A stretch of 42,888 nucleotides of DNA from Candidatus Cloacimonadota bacterium (lineage in GTDB: Bacteria; Muiribacteriota; UBA6191), in NCBI GenBank assembly GCA_019454875.1, contig JACFNL010000018.1, forward strand, positions 1 to 42,888, in the 5' to 3' direction. The stretch's first letter is position 1. The number at the start of each line of letters is the position of its first letter. Shown here one piece after another: positions 33,040-42,775 of this stretch. Position numbers and translations under genes: made by a program. The notes under the pieces were generated by a model that worked only from the letters and a program-made list of their open reading frames with translations, was not told where the DNA came from and made no database searches.

Positions 33040-35313
33040 TTATTTGTGCTGATTTTTGGTTGAACGGGCAGGTTTTTTCTTTTCGTCTGGCTCAACCCGG
33101 TAAATGGACACTACTTCTTCCAAATCCGATATAGCGCGAATCAGATTGTTGAGCTGGGCTATATTTCCGATCTCAATGATCAGGTTTAAAAACCCCCCAT
33201 CTTTTTTGGAACGGGCATTCATGGAAATGATATTGATTTTGAAGTTTGAGATTACCTGGGTGACCTTCATAAGTACATTGGACTGATTGTGTGTCAAAAT
33301 TTCGACCTCAGTCTGAAAAGAACTCTGTTTGGAAACCAGTGAAGATGTGTTCCAGTGGACTTCCACTTCCCTTTCTGCCTCGGAGCGGGATAAGGCCACT
33401 GCGTTAGGACAGGATTTACGATGAACTACCAGACCCCGTCCCCGGCTGATATAACCAACAATCTCATCTCCAAATACTGGATTACAGCATCGGGACATTT
33501 TAACTAAAAGATCGTCCATACCATTGACCACAATGGTGTCTCTGGATTTGGAAGCCTGCGGTCGGCGGCGCATACTTTCGAGTTTTTTTTCTGCATCCTC
33601 CTGCTGTACCTGGAAAAAAGAAAGCTGATTTACAATCGAATCGAGCTTGAATTCATTTTTGCCAACGGCCTCATAAAGAAAAGATACATCACGAAAACCA
33701 TAAGCTGCACAGGCCTCTGAAAACTCTTTTGAGTTTAGGATCTCGCGCCAGGATGCCTTGCGTTCACTAGGAAGTCTTTTGGCTTTTTCTTCCAGGATGT
33801 GCTGCACTATTTTCTGACCCTTGGTTATGTAATCCTCTTTGGATGATTTTTTCAGAAAAGACAGGATGGATTCTCTGGCCCTTTTGGTTTTGACAAACTC
33901 AAGCCAGTCTCGGCTTGGGCCTTTGCTGGCATTGGAGGTGATGATCTTGATGATATCCCCGTTTTTGATGGAGTAGGTCAATGGAACAACCCTGTCGTCC
34001 ACCTTGGCCCCAACACAGCGGTTTCCTACCTGTGTATGTACATGGTAGGCAAAATCTACCGGTGTTGCGCCTTCCCTCAGTTCAATAACCTGTCCGTTAG
34101 GGGTAAAGGCATAAACCATGTGGGCAAACAAATCCATCTTTACATTTTCAATAAACTCGTGGGAATCACGGATATCTGAGTGCCAGCGGGCAATCTGCTT
34201 AAGCCAGTTCAGCTCCTGGGGATTTTTTTCACTGCCTCGATTCTGGCTGGAGTTATTGTCCTTGTACAAAAAGTGGGCAGCAACACCCATCTCGGCCGTC
34301 TCATGCATTTCCCGTGTACGGATCTGGACTTCAAACATCTGTCCGTCAGGATGAATGACTGTAGTATGAAGACTCTGGTACATATTGGGTTTAGGTACGG
34401 CAATATAGTCTTTAAAGCGATTCTGTACCGGGGTCCAGATGGAGTGAACCAGACCTAAAATGGCGTAGCAGTGCTCCTTGTTATGGGTAATGATGCGGAT
34501 CCCGATCAGGTCATACATTTCATCCAGATATTTGTCATCTTTCTGGCACTTCTGGTACACAGAAAAGAAGGATTTGGGTCTGCCGGAGATGTCACAGGGC
34601 AAAGAGGCCTTTTGTAGTGTTTCACGAATACTGGAAATAATTTCCTCTACAAAAGCTTCTCTTTCCTTTCTTTTCTGGGCAATGCGTTTGAGGATTTCGT
34701 AGTAGGCATCGGGATGGGCATGTTTTAAACACAAATCCTCCAGGCTCCACTTAAGATTATACATACCTAGACGGTGGGCCAGGGGAGTAAAAATATCCAG
34801 AGTTTCCTGGGCTATGCGTTTTTGTTTTGCAGGGGAACAGTTTCCTAAGGTTCGCAGGTTATGCAGGCGATCACATAATTTTATCAGGATCACCCGTACA
34901 TCTTTGGTCATGGCCAAAAGCATTTTTCTTAAAGATTCTGCCTGAAGTTCTGCCTTACTGGAAAAATTGATCTTGGAGAGTTTGGTTACTCCATCCACCA
35001 AATCCTGAACCGGTTCACCAAAACGGGTCTTGATGTCCTCTAAAGTGACATTGCAGTCCTCAACAGTATCATGAAGAAGAGCCCCGCAGATGGAATCGGT
35101 ATCAAGTTTTAACTCATCCACAATCAGGGCTACGGCAAAGGGGTGGGTAATATAGGGATCCCCAGATTCACGCATCTGCCCCTGATGGGCATAAAAGGCG
35201 AATTGTGCGGCGCTTTTCAGTTTCTCAAGATCACGGTTTGGACGGGTCTCGGAACTTAGGGCCGCCAGAAACTCATCGGGAGTTCGCACTACTGGGCTGA
35301 TCTGGCTTAGCAT
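33040..35313 (-). CDS. rel: Bifunctional (p)ppGpp synthetase/hydrolase, RelA/SpoT family
   Basis: 757 residues in full RSH order: an HD hydrolase domain with its metal site (H57 and H81-D82, then E85-D86 in LLHDTVED), the synthetase domain with RFKD at 299-302, the acceptor loop YIAVPKPNMYQSLH and EVQIRT, a TGS domain (about 390-455), a helical/zinc-finger region, and a C-terminal ACT domain (about 675-745). Intact HD residues with RxKD rather than ExDD indicate both activities. It makes and destroys the alarmone during starvation. The start overlaps murJ by 41 bases, the last gene of a run from der onward. Confidence 0.97.
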   Translation of the reverse strand: MLSQISPVVRTPDEFLAALSSETRPNRDLEKLKSAAQFAFYAHQGQMRESGDPYITHPFAVALIVDELKLDTDSICGALLHDTVEDCNVTLEDIKTRFGEPVQDLVDGVTKLSKINFSSKAELQAESLRKMLLAMTKDVRVILIKLCDRLHNLRTLGNCSPAKQKRIAQETLDIFTPLAHRLGMYNLKWSLEDLCLKHAHPDAYYEILKRIAQKRKEREAFVEEIISSIRETLQKASLPCDISGRPKSFFSVYQKCQKDDKYLDEMYDLIGIRIITHNKEHCYAILGLVHSIWTPVQNRFKDYIAVPKPNMYQSLHTTVIHPDGQMFEVQIRTREMHETAEMGVAAHFLYKDNNSSQNRGSEKNPQELNWLKQIARWHSDIRDSHEFIENVKMDLFAHMVYAFTPNGQVIELREGATPVDFAYHVHTQVGNRCVGAKVDDRVVPLTYSIKNGDIIKIITSNASKGPSRDWLEFVKTKRARESILSFLKKSSKEDYITKGQKIVQHILEEKAKRLPSERKASWREILNSKEFSEACAAYGFRDVSFLYEAVGKNEFKLDSIVNQLSFFQVQQEDAEKKLESMRRRPQASKSRDTIVVNGMDDLLVKMSRCCNPVFGDEIVGYISRGRGLVVHRKSCPNAVALSRSEAEREVEVHWNTSSLVSKQSSFQTEVEILTHNQSNVLMKVTQVISNFKINIISMNARSKKDGGFLNLIIEIGNIAQLNNLIRAISDLEEVVSIYRVEPDEKKKPARSTKNQHK

Positions 35314-36775
35314 AGGGTGCCAATTCTAACCGATATACCAGTATTAAGTAAATCAAAGGGTACAGAACAGGATGCAGGATTAGTTCGCATAGGGCATAAG
35401 TGAAAAATCCAAGGCATAAAATCCTTAGAACCTTAAATACAAAAGGCAAGGAAAAGACAAAAATTCTGAGTTTGTAAATTGTGAAAGACAGGGCAAATAC
35501 CTGAATCAGGGAAACAATGCTCTGGGCCAGAGCAATCCCGGTATGCAAAAAATGAGGTGCCAAAAGACTGTTGAGCAGGTAGTTCAGAATCAGAAGCAGT
35601 ATAGAAATCAGGGCAGGGGTTTTGGTGTCGCGGCTGGCATGAAAACTACGGATCAAAAATGGACTGAGGCATAAAAAAAGTATGGAGGGTGAATAGCCTA
35701 ACAGACATTCTCCAATTCTTTGTACGGATTCGGGGCTTGCGGCCTGTATTCCTGCCAGGGAGGGAATCCAGGTGAATAAAATCCAGGCAATGCCCTGGCT
35801 TTGAAATGTAAAAATTATGGATACTGGCAGAGCAGTACCTAAGAGCAACAAAAATCCCAGGCTGAATGTGTCCTGAAATTCCTTTTTGCCTGCTGTGGCA
35901 TGTTGTCTGGACAACATTGGAAACAGTACATTTCCGAAGGCCACGGAAATCAGACCTAGTGGCACATGAAGAATCACCGATGCATAGGTGAGGCTCGCAA
36001 GCCCACCTGAGATCAGCCCAGAGGCAAACTGCATCTCCACGAGTTTCCCCATGCGGGCCACGGCCAGGGCTAGAAGGACTGGAAGAAGCGGTTTTAAAAG
36101 TAAAAGAGCTTCTGTTTTCTGTGCCTTGATTCCAGCCCAGGATGGTTTTGGGAAGCGGGCACTTAAAAACAGTATCAGACACTGTAAAAATCCTCCCAAT
36201 AAAACTCCTAAAGCCAGAGAATGAGCTGAGGAATCCAGTGGGTCTAAAAAACCCATACCCATAATGGAGACTGAAAAAAGAATCGGATGGGCACTGGATA
36301 AAAAAAATCGCCCCTGAAGCTGCTGCCATATCATGAGTACGGAACCCACAGCTATAAGAGACAGATAGGGAAGCATGTAGTAGCTGAGCTCTTTGGTTAA
36401 ACTCTGGTTTTGTGGGGAAAAATCCTTGAGCCAAAAACCTAAAATCCAGTCAATTTGCCAAAAGAGGATTGCCAGAAGAATGAGGGATAACCCAAGGGTT
36501 CCTGCCAGGCAGCAGGCAAAAAAATCACGGGCTGCATTGTCCCCATGACTGGCTTTGAGTTTTTCGTATCCGGGAGTCAGTACGGAAGCCAAGGCACCCT
36601 CACCAAACAGCTCTCTGAAAAAATTGGCCAGTCTAAAGGCTGCCTGATAGGCATCTGCTGCCGGACCAAGGCCTAAAACGCTCAGTTCGACCAGTGCACG
36701 GATAAAACCGATTAATCGAGAGACAAGGGTAGTAAAAACAGAAACAACAAGATTAACTCTGGTTTTGACTTTCAT
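35273..36775 (-). CDS. murJ: Lipid II flippase MurJ/MviN
   Basis: 500 residues with about 14 membrane helices and the MATE-like MviN signatures: SRLIGFIRALVELSVLGLGPAADAYQAAFRLANFF near the start, GEGALASVLTPGYEK, and QSIVSLIQVFALSFTIYKL near the end. It moves lipid II across the inner membrane for peptidoglycan synthesis. GAGG precedes the ATG by four bases. It overlaps the propeller gene by 23 bases upstream and rel by 41 bases downstream. Length is normal. Confidence 0.95.
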   Translation of the reverse strand: MKVKTRVNLVVSVFTTLVSRLIGFIRALVELSVLGLGPAADAYQAAFRLANFFRELFGEGALASVLTPGYEKLKASHGDNAARDFFACCLAGTLGLSLILLAILFWQIDWILGFWLKDFSPQNQSLTKELSYYMLPYLSLIAVGSVLMIWQQLQGRFFLSSAHPILFSVSIMGMGFLDPLDSSAHSLALGVLLGGFLQCLILFLSARFPKPSWAGIKAQKTEALLLLKPLLPVLLALAVARMGKLVEMQFASGLISGGLASLTYASVILHVPLGLISVAFGNVLFPMLSRQHATAGKKEFQDTFSLGFLLLLGTALPVSIIFTFQSQGIAWILFTWIPSLAGIQAASPESVQRIGECLLGYSPSILFLCLSPFLIRSFHASRDTKTPALISILLLILNYLLNSLLAPHFLHTGIALAQSIVSLIQVFALSFTIYKLRIFVFSLPFVFKVLRILCLGFFTYALCELILHPVLYPLIYLILVYRLELAPYAKPDQPSSANSR

Positions 36776-38048
36776 CGGCCTCAGGGTTTTGTTCTTCCTC
36801 TTCTTCTCCAGGAAACACCCAATAGGATATCAGAACACAAAAGAACATCAGAAGAGATGTCCCAACTACCAGATGTGTAATCCAGTCCTTGTTCTCTTCC
36901 CAGCGAATGACTCTTAGCCTGGCAATTGCCAGTTTGCTGGATGGCTGGATACGCAAAATAGCCCTGACGGTTCTGCCGGCCTGCTCCCAGTCCTTGTCCT
37001 GCATAAAACGGGCCGATAGAATCTCCAAAGTTTTTACGGTGGAACGCACAGCTTCAAAATGATTGGGATTGTCTTTGAGAATCCGCTCAAATCCGGCCAG
37101 GGCCTCATCATATCGTCCTTCGGAATAGTCCATCGTGGCCTTGCGAAAACGACTATAAATCTCCGATGCCGGAATACGGATTACCTGGGCTGTTTTTAAA
37201 TCAGCCACAAACAGATTACCTACTTTGTCGATGTGTATGGCATCAGGCTCCACTTCTTTTCGATTAAGAAGTCTGGGCAGATTGATTTCGTCGAGCCATT
37301 CTCCCTTAGAGTTAAGAACATGGATTGATTGTCGGTTGGCATCTGTTATGTAAAAATGTCCTTCTGCATCACTGGCAGCGTAACGAATGCCTGAAAAAGC
37401 GGAATTCTCCACTACAAAGGCAGGTTCCTGAAGACGGGTTCTTGAGAAGTACACAACCCGGTTAAAACCAGGGTAAACGGCCACTAGCCATTCTTTGCTC
37501 AGAGCCAGTCCCCGTGGTGCTCCAAACTGTGCACTTTTGGGGTTTTGGTATATCCATTGATTCAAAAACTGTCCTTCGGGACCAAATTGCTGGATCCTCA
37601 GGTTTCCAAAATCGGAAACAAAATAGGAGCGCGAGTCCTCATCCCATAAAATTTCCTTGGGAAAATAGAGCTGACCTGAAAGATTGCCCTTTTCTCCAAA
37701 TCCTCCTAAGGGGTTTCCATCCGGATCCAGAAAGCGCACCTGATGATTGCTTCCATCCACTACGGCAATACGGGAACTGGAACCGATGGCAATACCTAAA
37801 GGGACATTCAGTGGGGGGTCGGTTTCCAAAAGGGCTATACGGTTTCCGAATCCATCCAGCTTTTTGATTCTTCCCTGTTTGGTATCTGTAACAAAAACAT
37901 AGTCTGCACCCAGGGTAACAATTCCTCCAGGCTGGTTTATCCCTCCTTCAGCATCCCTGTCCAGAATGGTTACATCCCGATGAAACCTGGAGCTGAAATC
38001 AAAACCTGGCAGGGTTGGGATCAGGAGAAATAAAAAAAACAGTATCAC
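36753..38048 (-). CDS. NHL-propeller/TPR protein with membrane anchor and acidic tail
   Basis: 431 residues. A short N-terminal hydrophobic segment (about 1-15), an NHL-type propeller (about 40-300; GGIVTLGADYVFVTDTKQGR, LGIAIGSSSRIAVVDGSNHQV, RIQQFGPEGQFLNQW), two or three TPR-like helix pairs (about 305-375; YSEGRYDEALAGFERILKDNPNHFEAV), one membrane helix (about 388-412) and an acidic Glu-rich tail. The propeller is thus outside the cell membrane and the acidic tail inside. It sits between gpsA and murJ with overlaps of 4 and 23 bases, so it is made with lipid- and cell-wall-synthesis enzymes. Function unknown. Confidence 0.75.
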   Translation of the reverse strand: MILFFLFLLIPTLPGFDFSSRFHRDVTILDRDAEGGINQPGGIVTLGADYVFVTDTKQGRIKKLDGFGNRIALLETDPPLNVPLGIAIGSSSRIAVVDGSNHQVRFLDPDGNPLGGFGEKGNLSGQLYFPKEILWDEDSRSYFVSDFGNLRIQQFGPEGQFLNQWIYQNPKSAQFGAPRGLALSKEWLVAVYPGFNRVVYFSRTRLQEPAFVVENSAFSGIRYAASDAEGHFYITDANRQSIHVLNSKGEWLDEINLPRLLNRKEVEPDAIHIDKVGNLFVADLKTAQVIRIPASEIYSRFRKATMDYSEGRYDEALAGFERILKDNPNHFEAVRSTVKTLEILSARFMQDKDWEQAGRTVRAILRIQPSSKLAIARLRVIRWEENKDWITHLVVGTSLLMFFCVLISYWVFPGEEEEEQNPEADESQNQS

Positions 38049-39058
38049 AAGGAACGATCCATTTCTTCACGCAAATGATTTTGCATCAGGCTGGCAATTG
38101 CATTTTGTACGGCAATTTTTTCAAACAATATGGAGTGTACGGCAAAGCAGATTGGCATATAAATGCCCATTTTTTTAGCTGTGCGCGTCACGGTTTCACA
38201 GGTACTGATGCCTTCCACCACCATTTTTGTCTGTTTAATGGCATCCTCAAGAGTTACCCCCCTGGCCAGAAGGTGACCCAGACGGTTATTTCTACTGAGA
38301 CCTGACATACAGGTAACGCTCAGATCCCCAACTCCTGCCACTCCCATAAATGTCAAAGGATTGGCGCCAAATGCCATTCCATAACGGGCTATTTCAGCAA
38401 TACCTCGGGTAATCAGGGCGGCCAGACTATTGTCTCCAAGTTTGAGCTCCTGGCAGATGCCGGCTGCGATGGCAATCACATTCTTTAAGGCCCCGGAAAT
38501 TTCAACTCCGGCCATATCTGTATTGGTATAAGCCCTAAAATAGGAACAGGAAACCAGATTTTGAAGATAGGTTGATACTTTAGGACAGTGTGCAACAACC
38601 ACGGCCGTAGCAGGTTTTCTTTCCGCAATTTCATGGGCAATATTGGGTCCACTCAGACAGGCAATTTTACTTTCATCGGGCAGAACTTCCTGCAAAACCT
38701 CTGAGATGCGTTTTCCTGTTTTGAGCTCCAGTCCCTTGGCCAGGGACAGATAAATGGCATTTTTGGGCAATAAAGCCAAATTGTTAATCAGAAAATCCCT
38801 GATAGCATTGGCAGGAATGGCCAGAACCACAAGTCTGGCCGTGGGAAGACTACTTAAGGAATCGGTAAGATGGATATCTGAACTCAAATCGATTCCAGGT
38901 AAATATTTTGTATTGATACGAGTGCTTGAGGTTTCCTGAAAATGTATTGGGTCACGAAACCAGAGGGTGGATTCAATATGTTTGTCAGCCAGAAGTCTAG
39001 CGAAGGTAGTGCCCCAGTTACCTGCCCCCAGAATCAGAATGTTTTGCTTTTCTTCCAT
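38045..39058 (-). CDS. gpsA: Glycerol-3-phosphate dehydrogenase [NAD(P)+]
   Basis: 337 residues, typical GpsA. The Rossmann loop is GAGNWG at 11-16; conserved Lys residues K108 (SLAKGLE) and K192 (GALKNVIAIAAG) lie in the active site. The C-terminal helical domain is intact. It makes sn-glycerol-3-phosphate from dihydroxyacetone phosphate, the substrate of PlsY encoded just upstream in the same transcript. Overlaps of 25 bases with plsY and 4 bases with the NHL/TPR gene. Confidence 0.97.
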   Translation of the reverse strand: MEEKQNILILGAGNWGTTFARLLADKHIESTLWFRDPIHFQETSSTRINTKYLPGIDLSSDIHLTDSLSSLPTARLVVLAIPANAIRDFLINNLALLPKNAIYLSLAKGLELKTGKRISEVLQEVLPDESKIACLSGPNIAHEIAERKPATAVVVAHCPKVSTYLQNLVSCSYFRAYTNTDMAGVEISGALKNVIAIAAGICQELKLGDNSLAALITRGIAEIARYGMAFGANPLTFMGVAGVGDLSVTCMSGLSRNNRLGHLLARGVTLEDAIKQTKMVVEGISTCETVTRTAKKMGIYMPICFAVHSILFEKIAVQNAIASLMQNHLREEMDRSL

Positions 39059-39642
39059 TGAAATCGACTCTCTTCACCACGCCATAGGCGTACCATGTTA
39101 CTGCGATGTTTAAAGATGATAAAGCCTGAGAGACCAGAAGCAACGGGCAGGAGTATTTTCCAGCCATCCTCAAACAGGTAAACAGCCAAAGGCAGACAGA
39201 CAGCCCCGACAATCGAGCCAAGACTAATGTAACTTGTGCCTGCTACAACAATAGAAAAGGATAAAAGGGACAAGAGGAGGGCCTTAGGAGCAAGAGCCAG
39301 AAAAACTCCGGTTGAAGTAGCAACTCCCTTACCCCCCTTAAATTTTACAAAGATGGAAAAGCTGTGACCAACAACAGCAATGATTCCGGCCGTGGCCGAT
39401 AGGGTAAGACTGTCGGGCCAAAGTTTTGTGGCAATAAGCACCGGAATAAATCCCTTCAGGATATCGAGTGCCAAAACCCATAACCCGGCCGCTTTTCCTA
39501 ACACACGAAAGGCATTGGTTGCTCCCAGATTTTTACTGCCATGTTCCAGAAGATTGATGGAAAAGAACAATTTTCCAATCACAAAGCTTGTGGGAAATGC
39601 TCCTGTCAGATAGGTTAAAACAAAAAACAGTTCCTGACTCAT
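39034..39642 (-). CDS. plsY: Glycerol-3-phosphate acyltransferase PlsY
   Basis: 202 residues with five or more membrane helices. The three PlsY motifs are visible: GAFPTSFVIGKLFF, the GSKNLGATNAFRVLGK phosphate loop and VALVGHSFSIFVKFKGGKGVAT-like GHSF...KFKGGKG block. It acylates glycerol-3-phosphate from acyl-phosphate (so plsX should be elsewhere). It overlaps der by 4 bases; the der-plsY-gpsA order is a well-known one. Confidence 0.96.
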   Translation of the reverse strand: MSQELFFVLTYLTGAFPTSFVIGKLFFSINLLEHGSKNLGATNAFRVLGKAAGLWVLALDILKGFIPVLIATKLWPDSLTLSATAGIIAVVGHSFSIFVKFKGGKGVATSTGVFLALAPKALLLSLLSFSIVVAGTSYISLGSIVGAVCLPLAVYLFEDGWKILLPVASGLSGFIIFKHRSNMVRLWRGEESRFQWKKSKTF

Positions 39643-40979
39643 GCCTGTTTGGACATCATCTCCTTGCCCTTAAAAATAAGTTTGATCGGGATACCGGTAA
39701 AACCGTAGTGATTGCGGATTGTGTTTTCCAGATAACGATAGAAAGAAAAATGCACCAGTTCTGTATTGTTGACATGAAATACAAACATGCCTCTTTCACC
39801 TTTCAACTGGGTGACATAATAAATCTTTAACTGTTTTCCTTTGTAGCCAGGGGGCTGATGCAAAGTTACAGCCTCACGAATCAGGTGATTGAGGTGATTG
39901 GTGTTTACCTTGACATCAAGTTTTTCAACAAGTTCAAGGATCTGATCCTGTAGTTTTGGCACCCTGGAACCGGTTAGGGCAGATATGGTTACTAAAGGGC
40001 AGAATTTAAGAAAGTATAATTCATCCTCAAACTGATCCGTGAGGGCCTTCATTTTTTCTTCTTTGTCAAGAACCGTGTCCCATTTGTTGGCAATGACAAT
40101 ACAGGGTTTTCTGGCATCAAGAATCATGCCGGCAATTCGTTTGTCCTGCATGGCAAGAGGCCTTGAAACATCAAGCATAAAAAGAACAAGATCGGCCTTT
40201 TCAATAACCTTCTCAGAAAAGATCACGGAAATTTTGTCCACATGCTCCTTAAGCTGGTTTACACGACGGATCCCGGCTGTATCGATCAGCTGAAAGACTT
40301 TGTCCCCGATAGAAAACGGGGCTTCGATAGGATCTCTTGTGGTTCCAGCCTTGGAGTCCACCATAACCCGATCCGTGTTTAAAAAACGGTTCATAAGAGA
40401 GGACTTGCCAACATTGGGCTGACCCACAATGGCAATTTTCATGACGGTTTCCTGCTCTTCCCCTGGTGTAACAAAGGTATTGCGAAACTCTTCATCAATG
40501 ACCGTAAAAAATGGGTCCAGGTTTAATCCGTGCTGGGAAGAAAGCCAGATAGGTTCTCCCATTCCAAGACTGTAAAACTCAGCGGCATGATGGGACTTGT
40601 TGTAGTCATCAATTTTGTTCACCATCAAAAGAACCCGTTTTCTTGATTTTCTCAGATAATCGGCAACATACTGATCCAGGCCAGTAACTCCTTCTTTGCC
40701 ATCGGTCAGAAAGAGTATCAGGTCGGCCTCTGATACGGCGACATCGACCTGCATTTGAATGCTCTTTTGAATAGGGTCATTTTTTTCTATAAGCTCAAGA
40801 CCGCCGGTGTCGATGATTTCGTACTCGCGACCGCTCCATTCCATTTTTCCATAGATTCTGTCCCTGGTAGTTCCAGGGGCGTTCATTTCAATGGCCTGCC
40901 TTGAATCGGTCAGGCGGTTAAACAGGGTAGATTTGCCCACATTGGGGCGGCCAACTATGGCAATGGTTGCAACAGACAT
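39639..40979 (-). CDS. der: Double-GTPase ribosome assembly factor Der (EngA)
   Basis: 446 residues with two tandem G domains: P-loops GRPNVGKS at 10-17 and GQPNVGKS at 186-193, switch II DTGG (57-60) and DTAG (233-236), and specificity motifs NKID (121-124) and NKWD (298-301). A KH-like domain fills the C-terminus. It acts in assembly of the 50S subunit. It opens the six-gene minus-strand run der-plsY-gpsA-NHL/TPR-murJ-rel and diverges from the NhaC-type antiporter, with about 145 bases between the two starts. Confidence 0.98.
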   Translation of the reverse strand: MSVATIAIVGRPNVGKSTLFNRLTDSRQAIEMNAPGTTRDRIYGKMEWSGREYEIIDTGGLELIEKNDPIQKSIQMQVDVAVSEADLILFLTDGKEGVTGLDQYVADYLRKSRKRVLLMVNKIDDYNKSHHAAEFYSLGMGEPIWLSSQHGLNLDPFFTVIDEEFRNTFVTPGEEQETVMKIAIVGQPNVGKSSLMNRFLNTDRVMVDSKAGTTRDPIEAPFSIGDKVFQLIDTAGIRRVNQLKEHVDKISVIFSEKVIEKADLVLFMLDVSRPLAMQDKRIAGMILDARKPCIVIANKWDTVLDKEEKMKALTDQFEDELYFLKFCPLVTISALTGSRVPKLQDQILELVEKLDVKVNTNHLNHLIREAVTLHQPPGYKGKQLKIYYVTQLKGERGMFVFHVNNTELVHFSFYRYLENTIRNHYGFTGIPIKLIFKGKEMMSKQA

Positions 40980-41125
40980 TTCTAAACATCCAGATCAGGT
41001 AATCAAATATACAGCCTGCCAACAAGACAGGAACAGAGAATTATATCATAGAAAATATCTGGCCCTAAGCATGGAATTTATATGGTACAGATGTCTATCA
41101 TGGATCCCGTTTGTATGGAGGTAGT

Positions 41126-42748
41126 ATGTCCCGCATGACGATTGCTTTGTTGTCCTGTCTGGTTTTTCTTATATTTGCCTGGAGTGCCTCACCATCCAAT
41201 ATCATAGGCACTGGCTGGTCTTTGGTACCACCAGTAGCAACTATTGTACTGGCATTTTTGACCAAAGAGGTCATTACAGCCCTGGTGGCCGGTGCATTTC
41301 TTGGCTGTTTTCTGATTGGAGAATTGTCTTTGTTTTCCGGATATACCACTGTGTTACAGTACTTTGTGGATGGACTGAAGGATCTGGATAAGGTCAAAAT
41401 CATATTTTTCTCCCTGGGATTAGGCGGATTGATCAGTTTTTGCAATCAGAATGGAGGAATGGCAGGGGTGGTATCCCTTTTTACCCGTTTTGCCAAAGGC
41501 CGGGCCTCGGCCCAGCTTTCAACCTGGGCTTTAGGGATTTGTATCTTTTTTGATGATTATGCAAGCTCTTTGGTGGTAGGAAACACTATGCGACCAACTA
41601 CGGATCGTATGCGAATCTCCCGGGAAAAACTGGCCTACATTGTGGATGCCACTTCCGCTCCCATTGCCTGTATTGCCCCGATCTCAACCTGGATAGCTAA
41701 TCAGTTGGGGTTATTCGGAACCCAGATCGCAGCCTTTCCAGCCTTAGGTGCTCATTTTAACTCCTACGCTTTGTTTTTAGCGGCCCTGCCTTTTAGCTTT
41801 TATGCCTTTTTTTCCATATTGATGATGTTTACCCTCGCCATAACTGGCCGGGAATTTGGTCCCATGCTTCATTGTGAGAGGCAGGTACTCAAAGATGGGG
41901 CGGCCATTGTATACGGGGATAAAGAACAGGAGGAACTGGAAAACAGCCTTGATAAAGGCAGGCCAGGAAACCCCTTGTTCGCGCTTTTGCCTATTGCCAC
42001 CGTGTTAAGTCTTACCATGGGAGTATTATATCGAACCGGTTCTGCATCTGTTGGAGCTGATGCACCTCTTAGGGATATTATTTCTTCCGGATCCACAGGT
42101 ACAGCTCTGGTGACTGCGGCCTACGGTGGATGTCTGGTGGCCATCATTCTGGGCTTGTGGGATCGACGGTTTTCGCTTACAAAAGTTCCGACTATTTTTC
42201 TGACAGGTTCCAGGGCCATGGTGGATGCAGTTCTGGTACTGTCCCTGTCCTGGCTTCTAGGCAGAGTCTGCCTTGAAATCGGCACTGCAACATTTGTAGC
42301 AGCAATGGTCAAAACTCATGTAAGTTATGCCCTGATCCCTACCCTGGTGTTTCTGTTTTCTTCCCTGATAGCTTTTGCTACAGGGACATCCTGGGGAACC
42401 ATGGGCATCATGATCCCTATTGTACTGGGTATAACCCCACTTCACGATCCATCCCTGCATGGAATTTTACTTCCGTCAGTGGCTGCAATTCTGGCCGGAG
42501 CTTCACTAGGAGACCATTGCTCTCCTATTTCGGACACCACAGTATTAAGTTCCATAGCCAGCAAGGTAGATGTGTTAAGCCATGTCAGAACCCAGATTCC
42601 CTATGCGGGTCTTGTGGGACTGGCATGTATTGCAGCTTATCTGCTACAGGGACTTTTGCAGTCATCAACCGCCTTGCCTGCATTTCTGGTTGGGTGTCTG
42701 GTGGTTTTGGGAGGTGTTCGGCTTATTGGAGTCAAGGTTGTGAATTAG
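41126..42748 (+). CDS. NhaC-family Na+/H+ antiporter
   Basis: 540 residues with about 11-12 membrane helices. The NhaC core is visible: LSTWALGICIFFDDYASSLVVGNTMRP, a double-Asp helix typical of the family, and the C-terminal GTSWGTMGIMIPIV with GASLGDHCSPISDTTVLSS. It should exchange sodium for protons or a related anion (NhaC homologs include malate-lactate antiporters). ATG 41126 has GGAGG five bases upstream; an in-frame TTG at 41111 lies before that site and was discarded. No terminator follows. Confidence 0.92.
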   Translation: MSRMTIALLSCLVFLIFAWSASPSNIIGTGWSLVPPVATIVLAFLTKEVITALVAGAFLGCFLIGELSLFSGYTTVLQYFVDGLKDLDKVKIIFFSLGLGGLISFCNQNGGMAGVVSLFTRFAKGRASAQLSTWALGICIFFDDYASSLVVGNTMRPTTDRMRISREKLAYIVDATSAPIACIAPISTWIANQLGLFGTQIAAFPALGAHFNSYALFLAALPFSFYAFFSILMMFTLAITGREFGPMLHCERQVLKDGAAIVYGDKEQEELENSLDKGRPGNPLFALLPIATVLSLTMGVLYRTGSASVGADAPLRDIISSGSTGTALVTAAYGGCLVAIILGLWDRRFSLTKVPTIFLTGSRAMVDAVLVLSLSWLLGRVCLEIGTATFVAAMVKTHVSYALIPTLVFLFSSLIAFATGTSWGTMGIMIPIVLGITPLHDPSLHGILLPSVAAILAGASLGDHCSPISDTTVLSSIASKVDVLSHVRTQIPYAGLVGLACIAAYLLQGLLQSSTALPAFLVGCLVVLGGVRLIGVKVVN

Positions 42749-42761
42749 GCGTAAGCTGACA

Positions 42762-42767
42762 TATAAT
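42762..42767 (+). promoter_or_regulatory. Consensus -10 element before the edge gene
   Basis: TATAAT eight bases before the ATG at 42776. Transcription would begin almost at the start codon, suggesting a leaderless or near-leaderless message. No ribosome site is present. No clear -35 was found. Confidence 0.4.
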
Positions 42768-42775
42768 CGGGACCT

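Noticed and set aside
35646..36434. A 262-codon open frame on the minus strand, overlapping murJ in another frame
   Set aside because: It lies wholly within murJ, whose protein is clearly recognisable. Composition is that of a frame-shifted membrane protein.
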